Notes under the pieces: model-generated | The model's input: the letters and a program-made list of their open reading frames with translations, nothing else | What the model was told of the DNA's origin: nothing | Databases searched by the model: none | Translations under genes and position numbers: made by a program | Origin: Zygnema cylindricum | Taxonomy: Eukaryota > Streptophyta > Zygnematophyceae > Zygnematales > Zygnemataceae | Direction of reading: 5' to 3' | NCBI GenBank assembly: GCA_037447655.1 | Contig: JBBHKE010000339.1 | Coordinates: 126,001-186,000, forward strand | DNA length: 60,000 nucleotides | Part shown: one piece after another, positions 22,357 through 33,893 of the stretch | How the letters are laid out: every line of letters begins with the position of its first letter | Position numbering within the stretch: the stretch's first letter is position 1

Positions 22357-25300
22357 ATGGCAAAGGAGTCAATACCCATGGAGTCCGGATTTGATTCTCC
22401 GATCAAGGAACCAGATGGTGCTTCTTCTCCTCCTCTTCTTCCAAACCTGACTCTCGAACATTACCCTTCCTTGGCGGAGGCCTCAAGGGCCTATGCTGAG
22501 GAAAGGAGGGAAGCTCGGGCTCAGGCCCAGGAAAGGAACCGAGTGTCTCCTTGGGCCTGGCCCAAGTGGCAGGCGCAAAGGGAGCCCCATTTGGGTCCTC
22601 TTCTGGAGGTCAGGCTTTAGACCAGATCTAAGATACCCCAGGCTGAGATTTAGATTAACCTCGCGGTTTTGACGGATCCACATCGCCTAGGTCGTAAGGA
22701 ACTCCTTGCCTTTCAAGACCTCTATGAGTTGAAGGTGAAGAATGAGTAAGTACAAAGAGTGGCTCGGACAGATGGAGTTAGGGTGGTTACACTCGTGGGA
22801 GGGGTGGTGGAGATTTTGAGTTGCTCTTCGGAGATCCGCTCTTCCCAGTTGGTGCACGTCATGTCACAAAAAGAGCTCCCTATTCTCGCCCTCCTCCCTC
22901 TTCCTCTCAGGACACTCCAGCAAGCAAACCTTCTCGTGGGCGCACCTCTCTGCTGCCACAACGAGGAGAAGGAGGTAGCGCGAGGGAGGCTCGATATCTA
23001 TTCAGAGAAAAAAGGTTTGACAAGAGGAACAGCAAGGGGAGACTCGCACCTTTTCCCAAGGTGGAGACGTCCCCGACCCTTGTGCCCGCCTCAACAGAGA
23101 GATCTTTGCCTACCGTAACTCAAGACCTTCCTACCAAAGGGTTCTGGCAATCTAAACCAACTGATCCAGAGGTTCCGGGTACGAGCCAAGAGGAATGGTC
23201 CAAAGGAGGGTGGTGGACCACACCGGATGGTCACAAAATTTCAGGGTTGGAGATAGCCGATCTTACCAAAGTAGTCGAGAGGGCCCAGGAACTAGTGGAA
23301 GTTCTAAAATCACAGGGCCAAGCTGTGGCGGGGGTCGGACCCGTCATAGTGGATTGGGAATCCTTAGAGGTAAAAAGGCGGAAGCTATGGAAACAAGAAC
23401 TAGAAATTATTGGGAAGCTAGGCATAGATCTAGTGGGATTCTCAGCAGGTAGATTCCTCATATATCAAGAAATGAGTTGCGTCAAGAAGCGCTGGCTCAG
23501 GGGTCTTCTCCCCTTGCAAACACCTAGCCAAATATTCCTTTATCGGATAGCAGCCGAAAGCCTCCTCTTGTGCAGGAAAGAGGGGGAAACATTGAACCTA
23601 ACATGAAGGGTTTGGGTGAAGATTTACCACCTGAGTCTGTCTCGGTTCCCCGGGAAGAACCTACCTTGTATCGGTGGAGGTCACTTCCGCCGTGGAGGTA
23701 TTGGTGGAGTTACGACCAGACGAGAGGATTCACATTCCCTTGAGGCCGTTAACACCTGCGTCACCATCCCCCGAAGATCTTCTCCTCCTTTTTCATCTCA
23801 CCTATGGGTCCTACAACCGAGCCCCGCGACGTTTCCGCCTCCTCTCCCTCCTCTTTCTTTTCTCGCGCTGTTGCCGTCTGTGGGTCCCTGAGACCGCTTG
23901 TTTTACCCTACATATACGACGTTTACTCACCACCTCACCGGCATTCCCCATCCTCAAGCTCACGAACTCCCCCTGCCGAGTCCTCCCGAAGGTGACCAAG
24001 GAGACAGACACCATTCACGAGACACATAGCTTCTCCTCAAAACCTCCAGTCGTCCCCTTCTCCTCCACCACCGATTCCCCAAGGGTTTGCTTTAAGCATA
24101 CCTCGCCTCCACATTCCATCGGTGGAGCAAGTTCTCAAGGTTGAACAGTACACTTCTAGATATAAAGGAGTAGTGGGGAACATCCCTTCCATAGATACTT
24201 CCTCTATGGGAGAAGGATCCTTACCTTCCAAGGCAGCGCCTCGAACCGGAGGAGGAGACGGTTCGTACCCAAACAAGAGTACACAGGAGTAATCTCACCC
24301 GCGCAGTTTGTCAGTCCCACGGTGCCTTCATCTTCCCATTTCTCTAATCATGCTAAGGAAGAAAAAGAGATGGGGGATATCTAGATCTTTATTAGAGATA
24401 GCTCGGGGATTGAATTTTTTGATTTTGAATTGTTGTGGAAATAATTCACCCAATATGAGATTTATAAATACAAGGGAGGAGTCTTTCCGGAAGACTTTGA
24501 AACGACACTCTTCCCCATGATGGTCAACTACCTTTCTGGAGGGGCGTTGGCGGATTACAAGGAGTGTCAACATATATTGATGGCTCCTTGCATCAAGATC
24601 TCAGTTCTAGCCCTTGATGCTGCAGTTTTACAAGTGGAGGTTGACCTAGCTGCGGCGGTTGCGACCCTTGTGTTGGCTACCTTTACATAGGACATGAAAC
24701 TCTAGGAACAAAGAGGTGTCTATGTTAACCAGGTACAAGCAATACAGGTAGCTCAGGCAGCAACTCGCATGGTTGCAAATCCCCACCCTTGTACCAAGCT
24801 GCTGAAAATCTGGAGACTCCACTACACCGCGAGAAACAAGTCCACAATAAAGGAATTCACGGAATTCCGATGCTTGAAAAACGAGACTCCCTAGACTCTT
24901 TTCAACCGACTTTCAAACCTTTGTCAGAAAACTAAATTATCCACGATTGATCTTCCGCTGATGGAAACTAAATAGTTTATCGCTCTCTGTAACTCATTTA
25001 GACCGACAAGGAAGACTGCTCAAGATAACTTGATTGCGGGACACGCCATTCAGGACATTAATCCCTCTACAAAGGAAATCTCACTGGTGGCGATGAAGTT
25101 ATATGACCATTTCGTCCACATGAGGCAAAGTAGAAGGCCGTGACCAGCAATGCCCAATCAAATTTTGTAGGATTCGCAGGGGAGACCTCCTTAAATGAGG
25201 AGGAACAAGCTGAACTTCAAGCTTTGCAGAAGCTTAAAGGGAAGACAAGTCACCCGTAACGAAGAAGACTTACCGTCCTACTCCACGGAGCGAAACCTCT

Positions 25301-25656
25301 AAGATGTCCCAATCTCAGTTGCGGCAAATCAAACTTCCAAAGTTTGATGAAGCTCAAATCTCTAACTAAATCCGGGGTAAATATACCACCGAGGGCGCAA
25401 AGTACGAAGCTTGTGAATTTCTAGGGCACAAGGAAGGGCAATGTTTCCGGAAAAATGGAGTACCCAAGGAAATGATAGAATTCGCTTTGTTTACTAGAGA
25501 AGGAAAAACAACCATTAACCCTCTCCCTCTCCAACTTCTTTACCTTTGGGGACGTCAACTTATGTCGACACCAGCGAGACCAAAGCAAGCCTCGGCTGCT
25601 CTGGCCAAGCTTACGTCGGAGATCATCATACAGCAGAAGAGTCAGCAGCTTACCGC
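22357..25656 (+). pseudogene. Gypsy-old gag, decayed, first part
   Basis: This region reads in several frames as a Pro/Ser-rich N-terminal region followed by the capsid-like part (around 24350-25130) and the second zinc knuckle region near 25395-25440. It matches Gypsy-2 gag throughout. The first CCHC knuckle and the following Lys/Glu-rich linker of Gypsy-2 are missing around 25240, an apparent deletion of ~200 bp or more. The second knuckle has lost a cysteine (KYEACEF instead of KCEACGF). Many stops (for example at 24688 and 24703) and frame changes show it is dead. The frame is cut at 25656 by Copia-1 and resumes at 32119. Confidence 0.75.
25652..25656. repeat. Target-site duplication of Copia-1, left (ACCGC)
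   Basis: Pairs with GCCGC at 32114-32118 on the other side of Copia-1 (one mismatch). Gypsy-old gag sequence continues directly across it. Confidence 0.7.
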
Positions 25657-26712
25657 TGAAACTCTGAGACCTCCATAAGTCCTCAAAGTGGACAGCTTCC
25701 AAAAAGCCTTTAGGATAACTCTGACCCCTTTGTGTTTCAGCGAAAACAACTGCCTCATTGGCAGACAAAAACTCTTACCACTTGCACCCCTGTGAAGGCA
25801 AGACTCCCCTGAGTCTATAACAAAAAGAATCTGTGAAATTTGCTCCCCTCAGCAGTTAGTTATGGAGGGTCAAAGTTGACCTTTTGTACAGAAGCTCTGT
25901 GGGAGAGAGGGTCCTATCTCCTAATTTTTCTTAGTCCTATCTCTCTCACAAACTCTATCTACTGATGTACGGAACCAATCTGTTACAGTTCCGTACACAA
26001 AAGTAGAGCTGTCGATGTACTTTATGTACGGACATTGTACGACATGGCCTAAATGTCGACACATATTATATCCGGATTCGGTGCAATAATCTCCGAAGAT
26101 TCCCAATCTAATGTAATTCCGCCACGTGTCATCCGATGTGGCGATGGCCACAAACCGCCAAAATCTTCTTCTGCGATCTCGGCGCTAATTCCGACCGTCC
26201 GATTAAATTCGAATTTAATCATAGCCGTAATAAATACATGCGCGGTATTCATTTCACTTAAGAAATACTTGCGCGGTATTGATTTCTTGTCCGTACAGTA
26301 ATCCGTACATATACATTACCGGATCTTTGTATCCCGTAAACAATTACAGTTAAATGATTTATCCTACGTATACATGTTTAAATAAAAATCAAACTATACA
26401 GTACGTAACACTAGTTGTAGACTTAATGGCTAAGGCTACCGGCTATCCACTATCTGCCGGCCGGTATGTATAGGGATCAAATCCTATGGCTGGCACATAC
26501 CTTTTAGATAAAATAAACCCCTAACTAATATAAATTTCCTGTAAACCTTTGGATAGCCTAGGTAGCCTTGGCTCTAGCTCCCTCTCCAATTTCTCAGTGA
26601 CTGCGACAAGTTTAAGAGTTGGAGAGAGAAGTTAGAGGTAGACTGCCTCGGCTTCTTTCTATGTTTCTATTTAGACCTAGAAAATATTTAAAATGGACCA
26701 TTAATTTCTACA
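25657..26712 (-). repeat. Copia-1 3' LTR
   Basis: 1056 bp, equal in length and highly similar to 31058-32113. In element orientation it starts TGTAGAAATTAATGG and ends AGAGTTTCA. The fold-prone GTACGG motifs and a tRNA-like segment (26421-26490, antisense to the element) recur in the Copia-2 LTRs. Confidence 0.9.
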
Positions 26713-26728
26713 CTCCCCTTATTTTCTA
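26713..26728 (-). promoter_or_regulatory. Copia-1 polypurine tract
   Basis: In element orientation the bases immediately before the 3' LTR read AGAAAATAAGGGGAG, the expected plus-strand primer. Confidence 0.7.
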
Positions 26729-28287
26729 GTCAATCTTTAATTTCAGACAACACTTCTCCCTGCAAAAAATTAGCTTACGGGAAGGCACAGGTTTGGTCAT
26801 CATATCTGTTACCATCTCACTTTCAGGTCTGTACTCTAAACTGATTATTTTGTTTTCTACTTTCTCTTTAACAAAGCTGAGTCTGATGTCCATGTGTTTG
26901 GCTTTAAAATGATGTTTAGGATTGGCACAAATAGCGATTGCTGCCAGATCATCACAAAAAATTTGTTGCACACCACTCTTAAGGTGACCAAGCTCACCAA
27001 GCAAAGACTTGACCCACATATATTCCTTTATAGCAGAGCAAGAGGCCATATACTCAGCCTCCATGGTGGACTGAGCAATAAATTTTTGCTGTTTGCTACT
27101 CCAACAGCAAGCCGCATCACCCACATATAATACATATCCAGAAGTGCATCTCCTCATCGGAGCATCACCATAACTGGCATCACTCCAAGTAGTGATGTCA
27201 GTATTCTCCCCACCCAAATGCAACCATAGATCCCTAGTTCCTATCAAGTATCTAAGGACTCTCTTAGCTGCCTCCCAATCCCTCTTAGTGGGAGCATTTA
27301 GACTTCTACTCAGCACTCCTACAGCTGCAGCTAAATCCGGCCAGGTACAATTCATAAAATAGATTAGACTTCCCACTACTTGCCTGTAAGGAATAGTCTG
27401 CATGAACTTCTGTTCTTCAGGAGATAATTCCTCGTCTAAGACTATGACTCCTTCTTCCTCACTCCCCTCACTTCCCTTCTTCAACTCCATTGGAGTTGTA
27501 CAACTATTAGCTTTATCCATTTGAAATTTTTCAAACATGTTCCCTATTGCTTCCTTTTGAGTCAGCCTTATAATTTTTCTTTTTCCGTCTCTCTCTACTT
27601 GAATTCCAAAAATATATTTTGCTTCCCTTATATCATTCATTTCAAATCTCCCCTTAAGATAGGTTTTCAGTTTATAATTTTTTCCATTGATTTACTTAAA
27701 ACAAGCAAATCATCAACATAAATTGCAATAAATATAAAACCTTTCTCATCTTCAAAAACATAGATTGAGTGATCTGAGCTGATTTGAATATATCCCAGAC
27801 CTGTAAGAAACTCATCAAGCTTCTTATTCCATTGTCGAGGTGCCTGTTTCAAACCATAAAGAGATTTAATCAGTGGGCATACCTTACTCTCCTCTCTTTA
27901 CTCCACAAAACCTTCGGGTTGTTGCATGAAGATCTCCTCTTCCAATTCTCTATGCAAAAAGGTTGTCTTGATGTCCATCTGGTACACTTCCATGTCTTCC
28001 GCTGCTGCTAAACTGAGAAGTATGCAGACGGATGGAAATTTGACCACCGGGGCAAAGGTTTCCTCGTAGTCAATTCCCTCCTTTTGTGTAAATCCCTTTG
28101 CCACTAGTCTGGCCTTGTAGCGCTCGATTGTGTTATTTGGGTTTAGTTTTAATTTGAAAACCCACTTACAACCGATTGGTTTTCGGTTAGGTGGAGAATC
28201 CACCAGCTCCGAAGTATCGGCTGCCATGATTGAGGCCATCTCCTCATTGATGATTGTCTTCCATCGGTTTCTTTCTAGACAAGTCAT
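26726..28287 (-). pseudogene. Copia-1 pol, reverse transcriptase and RNase H
   Basis: Reverse transcriptase begins near 28287 and has the DIKTTFLHRELEEEIFMQQP region, YGLKQAPRQW and the YVDDLLV active site (near 27690). The RNase H part (27640-26726) has the WSDASYGD, STMEAEY and QIFCDDLAAIA blocks and the host-type tail KAKHMDIRLSFVKEKV. A TAA stop interrupts the frame near 27898 and a frame change occurs near 27650, so the polyprotein is broken here in two places. Confidence 0.85.
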
Positions 28288-30020
28288 CGCCTCTCCATAA
28301 GTCTGAGGTCATCTTGATGCGATAGTTTAGTTACCTTGTTATTAACCTGTTTTTCTTGCAGTCTTTTGCTACTTCTCCTCCCCCCTTCAAAATCTGAGGC
28401 CGGATTAGATGGTTCTCGTGGATTCTTTTGAACAAACTTGGCTTCTCCCCTATCCCTTGATTCCGAATCAATTTCCACCATGTCTTCCGCTTCGGGTAGA
28501 ATTGTCACTGGAGTTTCAACAGCCGAGTCCTTTTCGGTCTAATTTGTACCTACAAGAATGCCATCTTCTCTAAAACCTGGATAGTTAGGAAGATCAAAGT
28601 CATCGGAATTTTTTGACTCAAATCTGATTTTTACTGACTTCGTATATTTGAAGGGATCCACAGACTTTCCTTCATCCATAACTACTAGATGCTTTACTAA
28701 GATTTTATCCTCCTTTTTTAGATCATAAACTCTATATCCATTAACATCCTCATCATATCCTAATAAGTATCCCGGTTTTCCTTTAGGATCTAGCTTCCAA
28801 TTTGACCGATCAGTATCTAGATTGAATACTTGTTGCCAAAAACCTTTAAGTGAGATATGTCTGGTTTCCGGCCTGTCCATCTCTCATAAGGTGTTTGATC
28901 TTTTATAGCTGAAGTAAGAACTCTATTCTTGAGGTAATTAGCACAGTTCATTGCTTCTGCCCAAAACCTTTTTCCTATCTTCTTATCTGACAACATACTT
29001 CTAGCACTATCACTTAGTGTTCTATTTAACCTTTCAGGTACCCCATTCTGTTCCAGGTTTTCTGGAACTGTCTTTTGGTGTTGGACCCCATCTTCCCTTA
29101 GAAAATCCTCAAACTTGTAAGAAGTATACTCTCCACCATTGTCACTCCGTATTCTCTTGATTGGAGTTTCATTGAGTTTTTTGCTCCATGCTTTATATTG
29201 TCTAAAACAATCCTGAGCTTCGAACTTGTTTTTTAAAAAATACACTTGGGAATATCGAGACCAATCATCAATGATAGTCATTATAAATCTCTTCCCCCCC
29301 GGTGAGGGCACTTTAGCGGGTCCCCAAATATATGTGTGCACTAGATCTAGAATTTTACTCTCCCTTATAGGTGGTTGTTTTATGAAATGGTAATCTGTGT
29401 GTTTTACCTTGAGCACATCCACTACAATCACTTATATTATCATTCTCACTGAACTTAATCCCCTCCACCACTCCTATCTTTTTCATTTCTCTTAACTTGT
29501 CTAGATTCACATGCCCAAGCCTCTTATGCCACATCATAATATCATGAACATCAGCATAATAAAGTTTCATCTTTTCATTACTTAAAACCAGCCTAAACAT
29601 CCTTTGGCTACCTTTCTCTGCAATCAAATAGACATCCTCCTCAAAACTAGCAGTAAAGACTCCTTCCCTAGTGCTAGTAAAAAAACCCTTATCATCTAAT
29701 ACGGATGTAGAGATGAGGTTTTTGTTCAGCTCCGGAATAAACAATACATCGCAGAATGTTACTATGGATGTCATTCCTTCTACTAACACTTTCAAATCTA
29801 CCGATCCTACAAGAGTAGTGGTGACTATCCTCCCATCCCCGTACTCTTTCTCTACAGTGGGAATATTTCTACTCTTAGTGAACAAGTGTCTATCCTTACA
29901 CATGTGCATGGAGGCACCTGAATCTACAATCCAGCCTGCTTCACCTTTCAATCCACCGTAAGCACATTTCTGCCTTCGTGGAATTTCGACCTCATTTTTC
30001 GCCTCCAACTCCTCATCCAA
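28284..30020 (-). pseudogene. Copia-1 pol, protease and integrase
   Basis: The protease motif is GWIVDSGASMHM (near 29935). A gag-pre-integrase zinc region has HKRLGH...CSGCAQGK. The integrase core follows with RSDNGGEY and NGVPERLNRT. The first catalytic Asp of the DDE triad is replaced: the copy reads VHTYIWGP where Copia-2 has VHTDIWGP. Frame changes occur near 29375, 28850 and 28285, and an in-frame TAG near 28539. This integrase could not be active as read. Confidence 0.85.
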
Positions 30021-30118
30021 AAGGAGCTCATCGTCCTCGTCCTCGGATTCAGCCTCAAGTACCTGTGTGACAAGGGCCTTTTTCTTTCCTCTCGGGGTAC
30101 CACCGGTCTGCCCCTCCC

Positions 30119-31051
30119 TTAACCGAAGCTCGATAATCTTAGTTCACTCTGCCATATAGTGCCCAATTTTCTTACAAAAATGACATAAACCTTTAGGAGC
30201 CTTTGGTCCAAACTCGTCGGTCTGATTTTTTTGCTCCCTCCCCCCATAGTTTCCGACCGGTTTCTGGGAATCCTTGTTCCTCCAATCGGTCGCAGTTGCC
30301 AAGGCTTGGCCACTCTTTCCTCCCCTTCGGATCTCAATCGTATTCTCCTGAACGAGAATCATCCTTACCACTGAGTTCCATATCCACCTTGAGTACGGCA
30401 AGTCCTGCACATGGTTGACTATATTTTCGAATTCATAGGGATACTTCATCAGTAAATAGTTAACCTTTCCCTTTCACTAAAATCTTTTCCCGCACTCTCT
30501 AGCTCCATGAAGAGTGTATCAAGCTCATTGCAAAAATCCAACATCTTCCCCCTTTTCTATACATACTCCTTAACTTTCGGATCAATAAACTGTTTTTGCT
30601 GAATTGTGTCATTTCGGTACATCTCTATGAGAGCCATCCAAAGATAAGATGCCCTTTTTACTTGCAAATGAGAACATGCAAGTCCTTGAGTGAGATGGCG
30701 TAGGATCAAGTGCTTTGCCGCCATATTGTTGAAGTCCCAGGTTTTAGTATCATTCTCCTTGCTTGGAATAGGTGACATGAATGCCGAACCAGTTGCTATT
30801 GGTGTGGTCGCCTCCTTCTCCTTTCCTTTGTCTACCACTTCTCCTTCCTATGTTTCCTCCATTGAAGGTGAATCCTCTTTCATGGTGAATCTGCTTCCTC
30901 CAAACCTTGGAGGGATTCGAAGAATTGATGGACGCCCCAACCGTCCACTCACTATCCCCAAAAATCTTTTTCGCGTAGAGCTTCTATCATCATACTTTCC
31001 CAGTATATGAAGCCGGTTCCATTAAAGATTGGTACCCTAGAGAATGGGCCC
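30119..31051 (-). pseudogene. Copia-1 gag
   Basis: It starts with an ATG lying inside the primer-binding site (ATGGGCCC) and reads SRVPIFNGTGFIYWESMM, typical of Copia gag. The nucleocapsid CCHC knuckle CHFCKKIGHYMAEC lies near 30150-30190. Frames break near 30975 and in the 30450-30560 region, so gag is not intact. Confidence 0.75.
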
Positions 31052-31057
31052 ATAACC
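31045..31057 (-). promoter_or_regulatory. Copia-1 primer-binding site, initiator-tRNA anticodon type
   Basis: In element orientation GGTTATGGGCCCA follows the LTR end with no gap. It is complementary, with one mismatch, to the anticodon stem-loop of initiator tRNA-Met (GGGCTCATAACC), as in Drosophila copia, which is primed by a tRNA fragment. It is not the usual TGGTATCAGAGC site. Confidence 0.7.
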
Positions 31058-32113
31058 TGAAACTCTGAGACCTCCATAAGTCCACAGAGTGGACAGCTTC
31101 CAAGAATCCTCTAGGATACCTCTGACCCCTTTGTTTTTCAACGAAAACAACTGCCTCCTTGGCAGACAAAAACTCTAACCACTTGCACCCCTGTGAACGC
31201 TAGACTTCCCTAGGTCAATAGCAAAAAGAATCTCTGAATTTGCTCCCTTGAACATTTAGTTATGGAGGGTCAAAGTTGACCTTATATACAGAAGCTATCT
31301 GGGAGAGAGGGTCCTATCTCCTAATTTTTCTAAGTCCTATCTCTCTCACAAGACTCTATCTACTGATGTATGGAACCAATCAGGTTATAGTTCCGTACGC
31401 AAAAGTACGGTGCCGGTGTACTTTATGTACGGACATTGTACGACATGGTCTAAATGTTGACACATGTCATATCCGGATTCGGTGCCATAATCTCCGAAGA
31501 TTCCACGTTTCAATGTAATTCCGCCACGTGTCATCCGATGTGGCGATGGCCACAAACCGCCAAAATCTTCTTCCGCGATCTTGGCGCTAATTTCGGCTGT
31601 CCGATTAAATTTGAATTTAATCATAGCCGTAATAAATACATGCGCGGTATTTGTTTCACTTAAGAAATACATGCGCGGTATTGATTTCTTGTCCGTACGG
31701 TAATCCGTACTTAAACATTACCGGATCTATGTATCCCGTAAACAATTAGAGTTAAATGATTTATCCTACGTATACATGTTTAAATAAAAATAAACTATAT
31801 AGTACGTAACACTAGTTGTAGACTTAACGGCTAAGGCTACCGGCTATCCACTGTCTGCCGGACGGTAGGTATAGGGATCAAATCCTATGGCTTGCACATA
31901 CCTTTTAGATAAAATAAACCCCTAACTAATATAAATTTCCCATAAACCACTGGATATCCTAGGTAGCCTTGGCTCTAGCTCCCTCTCCAATTTCTGAGTG
32001 TCTGCGACAAGTTTAAGAGTTGGAGAGAGAAGTTAGAGGTAGACTGCCTCGGCTTCTTTCTATATTTCTATTTAGACCTAGAAAATACTAAAAATGGACC
32101 ATTAATTTCTACA
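31058..32113 (-). repeat. Copia-1 5' LTR
   Basis: Pair of 25657-26712; same 1056-bp length with scattered point differences. Confidence 0.9.
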
Positions 32114-32118
32114 GCCGC

Positions 32119-32594
32119 CATGGCTGCAGAGTTGGCTGCCCTCCGCTTAGGAGCTTCTCCCCGGACTGCCTCTCACACAGCAGCGCAACGACTCCAGAAG
32201 TAGAAACAAGAGCTGTTACTGAAGCTCGCGGAGCTTGAGCTTCAAGGCACAGTGGGTGCTAACTTATTCGGATGGGATTTGGAACCCCCAAAGGCTCACC
32301 ATGCCCAAACCTTCCTGTCCGGAGCTTGTAATGTTGGGGTAGGAGACCGTCGCCGCCAACTCCAAAATTCCACCTCGATGCAAAGACAGGACAAACTAAA
32401 AATGGGTCAGAATGATCACAATTGGAAAGCTACTGGGCCCTTGTCATTCATTCCCAGGGCACTAATACTGAACAGGGACATCGAACTAGGAATCAAACCA
32501 AAACAACCGCCTTCTCTTCTTTCGAAACCTAAGTTGCCTCCTAGTTTCAAAAATTACAAGAACGAGAAACAGCAGCAAGAGAAGGAGTCATTAG
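32119..32594 (+). pseudogene. Gypsy-old gag, last part
   Basis: Continues the gag frame cut by Copia-1: MAAELAALRLGASPRTA, then DLEPPKAHHAQTFLSGA and VGVGDRRRQL, each matching Gypsy-2 gag at 37447-37720. Cut at 32594 by Gypsy-2 and continued at 45220. Confidence 0.8.
32590..32594. repeat. Target-site duplication of Gypsy-2, left (ATTAG)
   Basis: The same ATTAG is at 45219-45223. The last base of the element's terminal GACA and the first base of the duplication may be the same A, so the duplication is 4 or 5 bp. Confidence 0.75.
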
Positions 32595-33178
32595 TGTCAA
32601 GCTCATGTGCTTCACAGGCACCCCTTTTTATCTTACCAAGGATTCCCGGGCCCTTTTTCCTCTGTACGGTCCTTAAAGTACGGGAAAAGGAGCGCACTAA
32701 GCCAGACCTGATTCTTCTATTTGCCTAACTGAACGGAACGCACTTAATTTCGCGCCTAACAGAGGACAAACGACAAAGTTACTCTGTCCAAAGATTCCCA
32801 TCCTATTACATGTGACCAGTTGCCCACTGTCCCATTGGGGGCTACATTGTGGAACGCCACGTAACTTTTGGGATAGTCTGGGGGATTTTGCTGTTGGCTA
32901 TCAATAGGACGTTAGTTCAGGTCCACCAGTCGAATAGAGCATTTATTAATGTGAGTCAAAGTTAGGCGTTTCACGTCAATTTAGAACTTTGTTGCTCAGG
33001 ATTGTGTCATAGAAAAACACGTGGCTTCTAAGCTAGCCGGAGATAGTCGCCTAACTTTTTGCCCTGAGTGTAGTACAACATGATTTGTCTTATGTCCGTA
33101 TGATAACCATTCCTGGCCAATGATTGGCTCCTGGTATTGCTTTGACTTTGGTACTATCGATAGGTCAAACTTTGATTG

Positions 33179-33185
33179 TATAAGG
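33179..33185 (+). promoter_or_regulatory. TATA box of Gypsy-2
   Basis: TATAAGG in repeat A, conserved at the same place in all four A copies (also 44339-44345, 21556-21562, 59358-59364). It would place the transcript start at about 33205-33212. Confidence 0.55.
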
Positions 33186-33200
33186 CACTTGGGTCCGAGG

Positions 33201-33229
33201 GAGACAGGTTGCTGTTTGAGTACTGTCTC
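33201..33229 (+). other. 5'-leader hairpin and self-primer sequence
   Basis: GAGACAG and CTGTCTC form a 7-bp perfect stem around a 15-nt loop. The 25 nt from 33201 to 33225 are complementary, with one mismatch, to the primer site 33794-33818. The hairpin is retained in Gypsy-old A1' (21579-21605). Confidence 0.6.
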
Positions 33230-33793
33230 CTGAGAAAAACCCTAGAAATTCCAGCAAACTTTCTTGTGGAGAACTTTTGTGTTGCTTGTGATTGTGACCC
33301 TATTGCCATCTTGGTTTGCAGCCGTCCTTTGTGGAAATCGTAGTCCGGTTGGGTGGTTGGCACCGTCTTTCCTGTTTTGGGCGGTTTGGGGACTGGTGTT
33401 TTTATAGAAACCAAGAAGGGTCTTGCCGGTTCCGGGTCGCGAAAACCGAGGAGTTAAGGAGGCCTTACCTGTTCCTGGGTTTTCAGGGGGAGATTTCGTC
33501 TCCTTTTGGTTGTCCACGTTACGTTTTGGGGGTAGGTTGAGCTCGCTTGCTATTATTCCACATTCTAACTTTATATTTCTATTTTCTAAGGGCAAGGTGA
33601 TATTGTTAATTATGAGACAGCATTTTTATATTTCTATCCTTTCATTATTCTGAGTGGAAGCATCTGGGTTCTCTCTTTGGTAATCCTTTTTGGGGCTCTA
33701 GTCGGGTTTCTTCCGGGTGTTTATTACCAAAATCTTTTGTACCAGAATAGTGGATTTTGAGGGAATCTTTGTTAAGCTTCCAACAGATAGTCA

Positions 33794-33818
33794 CAGTACT
33801 AAAACAGCAACCTGTCTC
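33794..33818 (+). promoter_or_regulatory. Putative self-priming primer-binding site of Gypsy-2
   Basis: Begins CAGTACTAAAACAGC immediately after A1. It lacks the TGG expected for a tRNA CCA end and is instead complementary to 33201-33225, near the predicted 5' end of the element's transcript. The arrangement matches the Tf1/sushi-type self-priming mechanism. Confidence 0.6.
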
Positions 33819-33893
33819 TTTAGGTTAAAGAGGATAGGTGCTCAGATCGGAGTACTTTTATAAGGGGATTTAGATCTTCTTCTCCAGTTAGCT

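Larger units (their letters stand above)
25657..32113 (-). mobile_element. Copia-1: complete Ty1/Copia retrotransposon inserted in Gypsy-old gag
   Basis: Two 1056-bp LTRs (25657-26712 and 31058-32113) flank gag and pol in the order protease, integrase, reverse transcriptase, RNase H, which defines Copia. The ends are TG...CA. A purine-rich tract precedes the 3' LTR and a GGTTATGGGCCCA primer site follows the 5' LTR. A 5-bp target duplication with one mismatch flanks it. Several frameshifts and stops break pol, so it is not autonomous now. Confidence 0.9.
32595..33793 (+). repeat. Gypsy-2 terminal repeat A, 5' copy (A1)
   Basis: 1199 bp, same length as 43754-44952 and nearly identical. Starts TGTCAAGC at the insertion boundary and ends GATAGTCA. 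It is followed directly by the primer site, with no B segment. Confidence 0.9.
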
